Positions 52,663-61,657 of a stretch of DNA of 64,000 nt are shown here, one piece after another. The stretch covers positions 1,188,939 to 1,252,938 of the forward strand of contig NZ_AP028056.1 of assembly GCF_030297015.1 (NCBI RefSeq), written 5' to 3'. Both the position numbers and the translations under genes were made by a program. Positions within the stretch are counted from its first letter, which is position 1. Each line of letters begins with the position of its first letter. Below the pieces are notes generated by a model. The model worked only from the letters and a program-made list of their open reading frames with translations. It made no database searches and was not told the DNA's origin. This DNA comes from Brooklawnia propionicigenes (GTDB taxonomy: Bacteria; Actinomycetota; Actinomycetes; Propionibacteriales; Propionibacteriaceae).

Positions 52663-55600
52663 GCATCACCTGAACGCTTGGTGAGTCGCCGGAGTCGGGT
52701 GAGAGCGGCCTGTGCCGAGCGGTGTTCGGCGGCTTGCTCGGCGGTGCGGACGTCCTTAGTGTCGCCCAGCGGCGACGAGCCGCTGATCTCGTAGCGGTGC
52801 CGGTACAGCGCAACGGTTGCCGCCTCGGTCTGCCACTGCGCTCGCGCTCTCGACGCAGAGGGAGGCTTCCCGAGCCGCGAGAGCAACGCGGCCCCGGCTT
52901 GCTCAGCGTCGTTCACAAGTTGCCGGGCGCGGGCTTCGATGAGTGCTTGGCGTTCGTCGAGCGCGGTCTGCATGTCGTCGGGGATGGGCTGGGCTGGAGT
53001 GGCGATGAGCCCGGCGACCCGTCGCCTGCGGTTCTTGCCCGCTGCGAGTTGGCTGGTCGCCTGGTCGAGCATGGTCGCCAACTGCGCGGCGGGGTCGCTC
53101 TGCTCGTCGCCGGGTGTCAGCCGGGGCGCGAGCGCGTTCAGTGCGACGGCGGCGAGATGCCCGGCGGCTTCGTGTCGGGCGAGTGCTGCTTCGAGGCGTT
53201 CGTAGTAGGGGCTGGTGAATACGTCGTCGGCCACGTCGTCGGGGAACGGGGCGACGTCGAGCAGGGTGGCCCAGCGGTCGATTTGCGCTTCGCGGGCGAG
53301 CACGTCGTACTCGTCCATCAGCGTGGACAGCGAGGCGTGACGATCGACCTCGAGATTCAGCGTCTCGGTGGCCGACAGGTCGGCATCGCTGCGCTTGAGC
53401 ACTTCGGCCAGCCGTTCGATGAGCGTCAACGGCCCCCGCTGGTCGAGATGGGGTTCGACCTCGTGCGGGTCAGGAACGATGACGTAGGCGTGGTTGCGGA
53501 ACTTGCCTCGGGTCATGGCGACGTAGAACAACTCCCGGCCCGCCTTCTCGGGATCAACGAGAGCGTGCGCGGTGTCGACGCTGGCTCCTTGGGCGCGGTG
53601 AACAGTGCTGGCGTAGCCGAGTTCCAGTTCCTCACGGACGTACTTCGCGGGCAGCACGAGAGCCTTGCCGCGCGGCTCGTCGCCACCGCCGAGGCGACGA
53701 ACGGCGAAGGAACCGTCCTCGTAGCGGTGCGTGATCTGCCAGCGGTCACCGTTCTTCACCCACGTCCTGCCGGTGGTCAGGCGACGGTCGTTGAGACGGG
53801 TGACGACCAGATCACCGACCCCGGCGGTGGTGCCGTCGTGCAGCCCGACCCCTTCGGCTTCGACCCGGCCAGCGGCGACGAGATCGGCACGGGCGCGCTC
53901 ATTCAGCTGCGCGACCATCTCGCCGGTGCCCGCGATCATCAACGTGCGCAGGCCCTCGTCGCGGTCGGCGCGCCACGCATCATAGATCGCATCCTGCATC
54001 GTCTCGGCGTCGCCCTCGACCAGCCGGCCTTCTGCGTTGTATGCGTCCAGGGCCTTGGTGTTGCCGTGGCGCAGGCCGAGGCTGGCGGTCTTCTCCCACT
54101 CGTGGGCGAAGCGCCGCACGTCGGTGAGCTCGGGCACGCGGTGGCGGTGCCGCACGAGCATCCCGAACGCCCCGCCCGTCTCCACGGCCGAGAGTTGTGC
54201 CCAGTCCCCGATGAGGACGACTTTGGCCCCGACCTCGGCGGCGTGCGCGGTGATCCGATCCAACGCGAGCGTGCCCGCGACGGAGGACTCGTCGACGAGC
54301 ACGAGCTGCCCGGCCTCCAGGCTCCAGCGCCCCTTGGCGTGTTCGTAGAGGAACTTCGCGGTGTTCTCCGCCCGGAGGCCGAGCGAGTCACCGAGCACTT
54401 CGGCTGCCGCCGCCGACGGCGCGAGCCCGATCACCGAGTCACGCCCGTGCGCTGCCGTCCATGCACGATGCAAGGCCCGCAGCGCCGTCGTCTTCCCGGC
54501 ACCGGCGGGGCCGACCAGCAGGTCAAGCGTCAACCCGGAGCGGGCGATGCGGGTGATCGCGGTGGCCTGATCCGGATCGAGCCGGACACCCCTGATCTTG
54601 CGGGAGACATGCCGAGCCACCAACCGCGCCCTCAACGCTGGCCCGGTCTCGTCCTTGCTGTGCGCGAGGAGGCGCTGTTCGGCGTCGAGGATGTCCTGGC
54701 TGGAGTAGGCGATCTGATCGACGGGCTGGAACCTGCTGCCCTCGTCCTCGACGTAGTGCGCGGGCACGGCCCGGTCGTAGGCCGGGGTCAGCCTGAACGA
54801 TTCCGTCTCGACGCGGGAGACGATCTGATCGAACACCGCCAGCCGATCGGCGGTGGTGGCGAAGCGTGCGCCCATGAGTTGCCGCGCTGCTTCGGCGTGC
54901 ACATTCCAGCGCCCCCAGGTTGCACGCCGGTTCGCCACCGTCATCAGCACGACCGTGGCGAGGTCGTCGAGCTGCTCCAGGCCGAGGTCGTCGGCACGCA
55001 ACAAGGCTTCGGTCGCACCCTGGTCGAGCAGATGCTGCGCCCAGGTGGTGGCGTCCTCGCCCAACGTGAGTGTGGCGCGCTCGCGCCACTCGGCGGTCAA
55101 CTCCGCCAGCGAGTGCAGCACTTTCTCGGGACGGGTCTCCAACGTCGCCTGCTGCCGCAGTCTCGCCACGACCCGCGCCGAGGGCTGCCTGCCGTGCTCG
55201 GCCACGTACTCGGCGATGAGCCGGTTCTTCACCTGCTCGATCCCCTCGGCCCCGTCACGGGTGCCGGTGGTGCGGCGGGAGAACTCCGCCAACAGCGTCG
55301 CGGGCACGCCCGCGATCTCCCAGCCGGTGTTGCGATCCTTGCCGCGATCCACCGGCACCCACGTCACCCCGAGCAGCCGGGCCGTGTGATCGGTCAGGAA
55401 GGCGTTGTACGTCTCCGACAGCGCGACGGCGGCCTTGTGCAGACGGCGCGAGTCCAGCGTCCTCCAGCGACCGTCGATGCCCTGCACCTTGTTCGACACC
55501 ACGACGTGCGTGTGCAGCTGCGGGTCGGCGGCGCGGGAGTCGTAATGGTCGAACGCCGTGGCGATCACCCCGACGATGGGCATCTGCGCGACCCCGCCCC

Positions 55601-56183
55601 GGCCCACCCGCGTTACGGCGACGCGCTGTTCTAGCACGACGATGGTGTCGCGCATCGCGGCGTGATGCGCCTTGGCGATCAAGGCTTGCGTGCCCGCGTC
55701 GGCCACGCCCCAGATCGCGCTCACCGACTTCGGCGGCGAGAACGTCAAGTCGAACCCCGCAACAGTGGTGCGGGGTGGCTTGGCTAGTTCCTCCTCGCGG
55801 ATGCGTTGCACCGCTTGCTCCCGTTGCTCGCCGCGCAACCTGGGGCTCAGGCGTGCAACCCTGGCTGCAATCCGCTCGCGTGGGGGTTGCAACTTCGGGA
55901 ACCGGGTGCCGAGCCGTTCGCCGGTGACCGGGTGGATGCCCTCGCCCAAGAGCCGGGCGAGGTGTTCCTCGGTCACGGTGTCGCCCTCCGCGATCGCCGG
56001 GGAGCGGCCGTCGTCGAGGCTCGTCAGGCCGGTGCCGACCCAGGTACCGGGCGGGCAGCCCGACTCGGTGTAGTACCGGGTCAGGGGGCTGCTCATCTCC
56101 CGGTCGCCGTCACCAACGACGACCGACTTCAGCAGATACTCAAAGCCCTTGCCCGACGACATGGGCCGGATCGTCATCACCAC
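52614..56183 (-). CDS. MobF-family conjugative relaxase-helicase
   Basis: A 1,189-residue TrwC/TraI-type relaxase. The N-terminal HUH domain (about 1-330) includes a Tyr pair in LTRYYTESG (about 35), FDLTFSPPKSVSAIWG (about 143) and the metal-binding HxH in DPQLHTHVVVSNKVQ (about 220). The C-terminal RecD-like helicase has Walker A VGPAGAGKTTALRAL (about 556), Walker B LVLVDESSVAG (about 625) and motif VI-like YVAMTRGKFRNHAYV (about 915), then a coiled helical tail. It nicks oriT and unwinds the transferred strand of a conjugative plasmid or integrative element. The start may be GTG 56183 or ATG 56177. No coupling protein or type IV secretion genes are in the window. Confidence 0.88.
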   Translation of the reverse strand: MVMTIRPMSSGKGFEYLLKSVVVGDGDREMSSPLTRYYTESGCPPGTWVGTGLTSLDDGRSPAIAEGDTVTEEHLARLLGEGIHPVTGERLGTRFPKLQPPRERIAARVARLSPRLRGEQREQAVQRIREEELAKPPRTTVAGFDLTFSPPKSVSAIWGVADAGTQALIAKAHHAAMRDTIVVLEQRVAVTRVGRGGVAQMPIVGVIATAFDHYDSRAADPQLHTHVVVSNKVQGIDGRWRTLDSRRLHKAAVALSETYNAFLTDHTARLLGVTWVPVDRGKDRNTGWEIAGVPATLLAEFSRRTTGTRDGAEGIEQVKNRLIAEYVAEHGRQPSARVVARLRQQATLETRPEKVLHSLAELTAEWRERATLTLGEDATTWAQHLLDQGATEALLRADDLGLEQLDDLATVVLMTVANRRATWGRWNVHAEAARQLMGARFATTADRLAVFDQIVSRVETESFRLTPAYDRAVPAHYVEDEGSRFQPVDQIAYSSQDILDAEQRLLAHSKDETGPALRARLVARHVSRKIRGVRLDPDQATAITRIARSGLTLDLLVGPAGAGKTTALRALHRAWTAAHGRDSVIGLAPSAAAAEVLGDSLGLRAENTAKFLYEHAKGRWSLEAGQLVLVDESSVAGTLALDRITAHAAEVGAKVVLIGDWAQLSAVETGGAFGMLVRHRHRVPELTDVRRFAHEWEKTASLGLRHGNTKALDAYNAEGRLVEGDAETMQDAIYDAWRADRDEGLRTLMIAGTGEMVAQLNERARADLVAAGRVEAEGVGLHDGTTAGVGDLVVTRLNDRRLTTGRTWVKNGDRWQITHRYEDGSFAVRRLGGGDEPRGKALVLPAKYVREELELGYASTVHRAQGASVDTAHALVDPEKAGRELFYVAMTRGKFRNHAYVIVPDPHEVEPHLDQRGPLTLIERLAEVLKRSDADLSATETLNLEVDRHASLSTLMDEYDVLAREAQIDRWATLLDVAPFPDDVADDVFTSPYYERLEAALARHEAAGHLAAVALNALAPRLTPGDEQSDPAAQLATMLDQATSQLAAGKNRRRRVAGLIATPAQPIPDDMQTALDERQALIEARARQLVNDAEQAGAALLSRLGKPPSASRARAQWQTEAATVALYRHRYEISGSSPLGDTKDVRTAEQAAEHRSAQAALTRLRRLTKRSGDAHEQRRAPRVDQGRRL

Positions 56184-56221
56184 GACGGCCCCTCCCCGAG
56201 ACAGGCTCAGGAGGGGCCGTC
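56184..56221 (-). promoter_or_regulatory. Hairpin burying the relaxase Shine-Dalgarno
   Basis: GACGGCCCCTCC pairs perfectly over 12 bp with GGAGGGGCCGTC, whose last base touches the GTG start at 56183. The GGGGAGGGG ribosome site lies mainly in that arm. Translation of the relaxase should be strongly limited unless the stem is opened. It could also be part of an origin of transfer. Confidence 0.6.
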
Positions 56222-56350
56222 TCAGGGGTCAGGTGGGCGCTCCGCGCCCGAGCGGGGCACCCTGGTGCCAGACGTGTGGGGGAACGAACCTGGCCTGAGC
56301 TGGGCTCGCCTACCGAACTGCGTAGTGTCGCAATCTGCCCGGGCGCGTTC

Positions 56351-57380
56351 CTACAGCGTCCTATCGAGGTGTGAGACGATCGCTCGGGTGATGGTGGGCA
56401 AGCCCGGGTAGGGGAACTGGTGGCCTACCCCGTCGAGCCAGAGGGGCTGTGCGTTCGGGATCAGCTCGACGAGCCTGCGGGCGTGCTCGACCGGGAGGAA
56501 CGTATCGGCCGTGCCGTGGATGACCAGCGCCGGAACCCGGAGGCTGCCCAGCGATCCATAGCGAGAACGGGTCACGGTCACCGCGGCCCGGTGCTGGAGG
56601 ACGGCCCGCAGATTGATGCCGCGCCGGTGGCGCAGGCCATTAGACCACGAGCTCGGCGAGCTCCTCGACGTCCAGGCCCTCGTAGCCGTTGCCGCTGATG
56701 GTCTTGGCGACGATCTCCTTGACGAGGTTCTTCTCGCCGCCGAGGAGCCGGTAGCGCAGTATCGGGATGCCGGCCAAAGCGGCGCGCAGCATCGGCCCCA
56801 TGCGGGGCGCTGGGAGGCTGGCATCCGTCGGGTCGGCCGCCGTCGACATGAGCGTGAGGGAGGCCACGCGGCCGGGATGGCCGATTGCGACCTCCTGGGC
56901 GACGAACCCACCGAGGGAGAGCCCGATGAGGTGCGCCTTCTCCACCTGCAGCGCGTCGAGCACCGCGATCGCGTCGTCGGCCATGTCGAGCAGCGAGTAC
57001 GGGTGCCGGCGGCTCCACTCGGGCATCCAGTCCGAAGCGCCGGTGCCGCGCTGGTCGTAGCGGATCACCCGGTATCCCGCACGGCCGAGGTCGCGGATGA
57101 AGCCCGGCGGCCAGAACAGCGAGTCGCCGCCCATCGAAGTGCTCAGCAGCACGACGCCCTTCTCGGGCCCCGCAGCCGGGATGCTCTCGTACCAGATGCG
57201 CACTCCGCCCGAGTCGACATGCCCCGTCTCACCGGCGACGACGTGCGATAGGTCGCTCCCCGCCACTCGCTCGATGATGGCATCGGTGCCCGGCGGGAGC
57301 TTCGGCCCGCCGCGCCAGAACCAGAGCGCCAGACCGGCAAGACCGGCCAGCGCCCCGACTGCCGCTGCGGAGACCTTCAC
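56351..57380 (-). pseudogene. Alpha/beta hydrolase, frameshifted
   Basis: The first 246 residues (57380 to 56640) hold an N-terminal signal-anchor (GALAGLAGLALWFW), VVLLSTSMGGDSLFWPP, YDQRGTGASD and the nucleophile elbow LIGLSLGGFVAQE (Ser near 155). That frame then stops at 56640. The rest of the fold continues in another frame: LRVPALVIHGTADTFLPVEHARRL (catalytic Asp) and WLDGVGHQFPYPG (catalytic His), ending at 56351. A single shift near 56640-56660 would restore about 340 residues. Substrate unknown. Either a real mutation or a sequence error. Confidence 0.75.
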
Positions 57381-57404
57381 GGATCAATCTTCTCAGGGCA
57401 GCAC

Positions 57405-58109
57405 TCACCGCAGCTGGCTGAACGCCTCGGCTTTGCGGGTCTTGCCCGACACGAGGATCACGTCGTCCGGGCGCAGCACGGTCTCGGCCGTGGCGTGCGT
57501 CCATGGGCGGCCGCTCGGCTTGACGGCGACGATGGTGACGCCGTGCTTGGCGCGCAGATCCGTCTCGCTCAGGGGGATCCCGATGAGTGCCCGGCTCGGG
57601 GTGGTGCGGACGAGCACGAAGTCGTCGTCGACCTGGATGTAGTCCTGCATGCTGCCGCGCACGAGGTGGGCGACTCGGCGGCCCATGTCGTGCTCCGGGT
57701 AGATGACGTGCGGGACGCCGAGCTGCTCCAGGATCGCGCCGTGCGCGGGGCTCACGGCCTTGGCCCACACGTTCGTGATGCCGAAGCGCAGCAGCAGCGA
57801 GGTGGTGAGGATGCTGGACTCGAGATCGGTGCCGATCGCGACGACGACGCGGTCGAACTCCGGAACGCCCAGCTGCCGCAGTACCTCCTCGCTCGTGGTG
57901 TCGGCCGCGACGACGTGCGTCAGTCGGCCGTTGAGGGCCTGCACGGCCTCGTGCCGGCTGTCGATGCCCAGCACTTCGGTGCCGCTGTCCATCAGCTCGA
58001 GGGCGAGGGAGCTTCCGAAGCGCCCCAGCCCGAGCACCGCGACGGCATTCGCCGCGGCGACGCGGGAGGCGTCGGTGCCGCCGAACAATCGGATCTTCTT
58101 GTCAGCCAA
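57405..58109 (-). CDS. Trk/Ktr K+ uptake regulatory subunit (RCK domain)
   Basis: A 234-residue KtrA/TrkA-type protein: Rossmann domain with VAVLGLGRFGSSLALEL (about 23-39) and acidic GIDSRHE after strand two, then a TrkA-C domain (about 145-234, DDDFVLVRTTPSRALIGIPLSETDL). It gates the membrane subunit in response to nucleotides. It overlaps the 3' end of the trkH-like gene by 8 bp, so the pair is cotranscribed. Confidence 0.88.
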   Translation of the reverse strand: MADKKIRLFGGTDASRVAAANAVAVLGLGRFGSSLALELMDSGTEVLGIDSRHEAVQALNGRLTHVVAADTTSEEVLRQLGVPEFDRVVVAIGTDLESSILTTSLLLRFGITNVWAKAVSPAHGAILEQLGVPHVIYPEHDMGRRVAHLVRGSMQDYIQVDDDFVLVRTTPSRALIGIPLSETDLRAKHGVTIVAVKPSGRPWTHATAETVLRPDDVILVSGKTRKAEAFSQLR

Positions 58110-59475
58110 TGATCGGCCTTTCCTTGGGGAGTTCGTACAGCATCCGCCGCTCGCGGAGGGCGAGGGCGGAGGCGAAGGTGATCGGCCCGAGTCGGCCGAT
58201 GAACATCATGACGATCAGCAGGAGCTGGCCGGCGGGGGGTATGTCGGCGGTGATCCCGGTCGAGAGGCCAACCGTGCCGAAGGCGGAGGTCGCCTCGAAC
58301 AGCACCTTGTCCAGCGGGTGGTCGGTCAGCAGCATCAGCAGCCCGGTGCAGACCCCCACGAGGGCGACGGCCAGCAATGCGACCGTGATCGCCTGCCGGT
58401 GCACGGCGCGGGAGAGGCGCTTGCCGAACACGTTGACCACCGGGTCGCCGCGCAGCTCGGCGATGATGATGAACAGCAGCACCCCGAAGGTGGTGATCTT
58501 GATCCCGCCGGCGGTGCCCGCGGGGCCGCCGCCGATGAACATCAGGGCGTCCATGCCGAACCAGGTCGCCTCGTGCATCGCGGAGGTGTCGACGCTGTTG
58601 AATCCGGCGGTGCGGGTCTGCACGGACTGGAAGAACCCTGCCAGCAGCTTCGCCGGCCAGTCCAGCGGGCCGAGCGTGCGCGGGTTGGCCCACTCGAGCG
58701 CGGTGATGAGGGCCGTGCCTGCCAGGAGCAGCACGCCCGTGCCCCACACCACCAGGCGCGTATGCATCGACCAGAGCCGCGGCGTGCGGACGTGCCGCCG
58801 CAGTTGCACCAGCACCGGGAAACCGAGGCCGCCGAGGATGATCGCCGCCGCCATCGTGAGGCAGATCACAGGATCTGTGACGTAGCGCATCATGCTGTCC
58901 CCGTACAGCGCGAACCCCGCGTTGTTGAACGAGGACACCGAGTGGAACACCCCCAGCCACAGCGCTTCGCCGAATCCATAGCCGTAGCCGATCGCGAACT
59001 GAGCGGTCAGGATGATCGCGGCCACAGCCTCGATCGCCAGCGAGATCAGCACGACGCCGCGCACTAGCGAACCGACGCCCTCCAGCCCGAGGCTTTTGAC
59101 CTCCGCCGCTGCCACCAGGCGCGAGCGCAGCGAGAAGCGGCGCAGCACCGCCAAGCCGACAACCGACGCGAAGGTCATGACGCCGAAACCGCCCACCTGG
59201 ATCAGGGCGAGGATCGCTGCTTGGCCGAAGCCGGTCCAGTACGTCGGAGTGTCGACGACGACGAGGCCTGTGACGCACAGCGCGGAGGTCGCCGTGAACA
59301 GCGCTTCGAGGAAACTCGCCCCTCCCGGCCCGGTCCTGGCGACAGGCAACATCAGCAGTCCGGTGCCGATCGCTCCGGCACCGAAGAAGCCCAGGAAGAT
59401 GACCTGGACCGGACGCAAACGGCGGATCGAGCCCGATCCGCTTCGCGCCGCTCTCGTGAACAGCACGTACTGCAT
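58102..59475 (-). CDS. Trk/Ktr K+ transporter membrane subunit
   Basis: A 457-residue TrkH/KtrB protein with four pore-loop repeats: FTATSALCVTGLVVVDT (about 61), a second near VSSFNNAGFALYG (about 180), a third near TRTAGFNSVDTSAM (about 294), and a fourth near TSAFGTVGLSTGIT (about 405). It moves K+ (with Na+ or alone) under control of the RCK subunit. Start at 59475 (MQYVLFTRAARSG) is chosen over 59550, because the latter would overlap the operator and divergent gene; the SD is weak. Confidence 0.87.
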   Translation of the reverse strand: MQYVLFTRAARSGSGSIRRLRPVQVIFLGFFGAGAIGTGLLMLPVARTGPGGASFLEALFTATSALCVTGLVVVDTPTYWTGFGQAAILALIQVGGFGVMTFASVVGLAVLRRFSLRSRLVAAAEVKSLGLEGVGSLVRGVVLISLAIEAVAAIILTAQFAIGYGYGFGEALWLGVFHSVSSFNNAGFALYGDSMMRYVTDPVICLTMAAAIILGGLGFPVLVQLRRHVRTPRLWSMHTRLVVWGTGVLLLAGTALITALEWANPRTLGPLDWPAKLLAGFFQSVQTRTAGFNSVDTSAMHEATWFGMDALMFIGGGPAGTAGGIKITTFGVLLFIIIAELRGDPVVNVFGKRLSRAVHRQAITVALLAVALVGVCTGLLMLLTDHPLDKVLFEATSAFGTVGLSTGITADIPPAGQLLLIVMMFIGRLGPITFASALALRERRMLYELPKERPIIG

Positions 59476-59529
59476 TCTATCGATCCGTCTGCTCGCGAGA
59501 AGGCGGCGGGCCGGCGTGGCGGAACCGCT

Positions 59530-59554
59530 CAGAATGTTAGATGCTAACATTCTG
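59530..59554. promoter_or_regulatory. TetR-type operator overlapping a -10 box
   Basis: CAGAATGTTAG-ATG-CTAACATTCTG: a perfect palindrome with 11-bp arms and 3-bp centre. It contains TAACAT (59545-59550), a TANNNT box 6 nt before the tetR ATG. Binding would block the promoter directly. It may also control the divergent K+ transporter genes. Confidence 0.75.
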
Positions 59555-59556
59555 GC

Positions 59557-60120
59557 ATGGGCGAATCAGCGAAGCGGGCCAGGACCCGGCAGCGCCTCGC
59601 CGAGGCGGCGCTCGCCCTTTTCGAGACGCAGGGATACGAAGAGACCACGACGGCGCAGATCGCCGCGGCCGCCGGCGTGAGCGAGATGACACTGTTCCGC
59701 CACTTCCGCTCCAAGGACCGCCTGCTGCTGGACGACCCCTACGATCCGGCGATCGCGGCCGCGGTTGCCGCGACGCCGCTTCATCTGCCCGCGCTCGAAC
59801 GGGTCACGGCCGGGGTGCGAGCGGCGTGGCGGGACGTTCCGGAGCCGGCCGAAGCAGCGGTGCGGCGGCGGATGCGGATCGCGGCGCGCACGCCCGGCCT
59901 GGCCGGGCACGTCCGCGCCAACACCCGCGCGACCGAGGACGCGATCGCGCAGGCGCTCGTCGGCACCGGCGAGGATCCGACGGTCGCGCAGATCGCGGCC
60001 GCCGCCGCGCTCGCGGCGCTCATGGAGGCGCTGTCGACCTGGGCGCAGGAGGAGAGCGATGCACCGCTGAGCCACGCGATCCTCTTGGCGCTCCGAGTGA
60101 TCGAGAAGGGGGCCGACTGA
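59557..60120 (+). CDS. TetR-family transcriptional repressor
   Basis: A 187-residue regulator. The HTH occupies about residues 10-55 (LAEAALALFETQGYEETTTAQIAAAAGVSEMTLFRHFRSKDRLL), and the ligand-binding half is Ala/Arg-rich. The mRNA is probably leaderless (no SD, TAACAT 6 nt upstream). The stop overlaps the ABC ATPase start by 1 base (TGATG), so it likely represses its own operon, tetR-ATPase-permease. Confidence 0.88.
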   Translation: MGESAKRARTRQRLAEAALALFETQGYEETTTAQIAAAAGVSEMTLFRHFRSKDRLLLDDPYDPAIAAAVAATPLHLPALERVTAGVRAAWRDVPEPAEAAVRRRMRIAARTPGLAGHVRANTRATEDAIAQALVGTGEDPTVAQIAAAAALAALMEALSTWAQEESDAPLSHAILLALRVIEKGAD

Positions 60121-60839
60121 TGCTTGCCGCTCACAGCGTGACGCGCACCTTCCGCGGGGGCGCGGGCGTCCGCGCGGTCGACCTCGGAGTGCGGTCCGGC
60201 GAGATCCACGCGCTCGTGGGACTGAACGGCGCGGGCAAGACCACCCTGATGAAGTTGCTGCTCGGGATGCTGCGGCCCACGGAGGGAGAGGTGCGGCTCG
60301 ACGGCACCCCGCTCCCGGCGCTGCCCGCATCCGCCTGGGCGAGGGTCGGGCACGTCATCGAGCACCCGCTCGCCTACGGCGACCTCACCGCGCGGGAGAA
60401 CCTGCTGCTCTCGGCACGGCTGCACGGACTCGCCGCCACTGGCGCGGCAGCCGCGGTGGACGAGGCCCTCGAGGAGCTCAGGCTCGCGCGCTACGCGGGC
60501 GTCCGCGCCCGGCGGCTGTCCGCGGGAAACCGGCAGCGCGTGGGGCTCGCCGCCGCCCTCCAGCACCAGCCGCGCCTCCTCGTGCTGGACGAGCCCACGA
60601 GCACTCTCGACCCCGGCGGCGTCATCCTCCTGCGCGACGCGCTCCGCCGGCGCGCGCGGGACGGGGCGGCGATCCTGATCTCGAGCCACCACCTCGACGA
60701 GGTGGCGCGGATCGCCGACCGCATCACCCTGATCAACGGCGGCGCGGTCATCGGCGAGCTCGACCCGGGCGGTGCCGACCTCGAGCGGACGTTCTTCGCC
60801 CGCATCCTGGCCGACGACCGGCGACGGGAGGGAGCATGA
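60120..60839 (+). CDS. ABC exporter ATPase
   Basis: A 239-residue ABC ATPase. Walker A GLNGAGKTTLMKLLLGML (about 38-55), signature LSAGNRQRVGLAAAL (about 134, Gly-Asn replacing Gly-Gly), Walker B LLVLDEPTSTLDPGG (about 153) and switch His in LISSHHLDEVARIADR. It belongs with the ABC-2-like permease gene that overlaps it by 4 bp. TetR control suggests export of a toxic or antibiotic compound. Confidence 0.87.
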   Translation: MLAAHSVTRTFRGGAGVRAVDLGVRSGEIHALVGLNGAGKTTLMKLLLGMLRPTEGEVRLDGTPLPALPASAWARVGHVIEHPLAYGDLTARENLLLSARLHGLAATGAAAAVDEALEELRLARYAGVRARRLSAGNRQRVGLAAALQHQPRLLVLDEPTSTLDPGGVILLRDALRRRARDGAAILISSHHLDEVARIADRITLINGGAVIGELDPGGADLERTFFARILADDRRREGA

Positions 60840-61598
60840 GCGCCCTCGGCGCTGCGATGGCGACCGAGGTTCGCAAGGCCGCCGTCTCCCGCGTCCTGCG
60901 CTGGATCACCGGCCTCGTCCTCGCGAGCGTCGCCGCACTGGTCGCCGGCATCCTCTCCGCAAAGGGCCTCGGCGATCCCCAGCTGACCGCCAAGCTCGGG
61001 CCGCTGGCAGAGCTCGAGGGATGGGCCCGCGCTGCTCGGCGTCGCCGCGCAGATCACCGCCGCCGGCGTCATGGCCGCCCTCGGCATCGGCCTGAGCTGG
61101 ATCGTCGGCCGCGAGTTCGCCGAGGGCACGGTCACCGGACTCTTCGCGCTCCCGGTGCGGAGGTGGCAGATCGCTCTCGCCAAGCTCCTCGTCTACCTCG
61201 GCTGGGTCTTCGCGGTATCCGTCGCGCTGAGCGGCACGCTCCTGCTGCTGGGCCTGGCGCTGGGCTACGGGGCACCCGGCCCCGAGGCCTGGCGATCTCT
61301 CGCGAGGCACGTCCCGCTGACCGTCCTCGTCGGCCTGACCGCGACCCCCGCCGCCTGGGCGGTCACCCTCGGCCGCGGGCTGCTGCCCGGTATCGCCACC
61401 ACGATCGGCCTGCTCGTCGTCGCACAGGTGAGCGCCTTCATCGGGGCCGGGGCATGGTTCCCCCTCGTCATCCCGGCGCTGTGGGCCATCGGCCCGGAGT
61501 CGGTGACGATCGCCCAGCTCGCTCTCGTCCCGACCGTCCCGCTCGCCTTCGGCGCTCTCACGCTCCTCGCCTGGCACCGCCTCCAACTCGACCGCTAG
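60836..61598 (+). pseudogene. ABC exporter permease, single frameshift
   Basis: The frame from ATG 60836 gives [38 protein letters not shown]... with one helix, then loses homology near 61020. A shifted frame supplies [20 protein letters not shown] and the rest: [31 protein letters not shown] and four more helices, ending at 61598. Removing one G from the GGG at about 61018-61020 joins them into about 253 residues. Typical ABC-2 permease otherwise. Confidence 0.78.
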
Positions 61599-61657
61599 CC
61601 GCACTGGCCGAGCAGGTCTCTCGAGCCGGCGCGAAGGCCGCGGCTGCTCGCACGGCG

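Noticed and set aside
52722-55634. A 970-codon open frame on the plus strand
   Set aside because: It is antisense to the relaxase gene, whose motifs are unmistakable; the plus frame has none.
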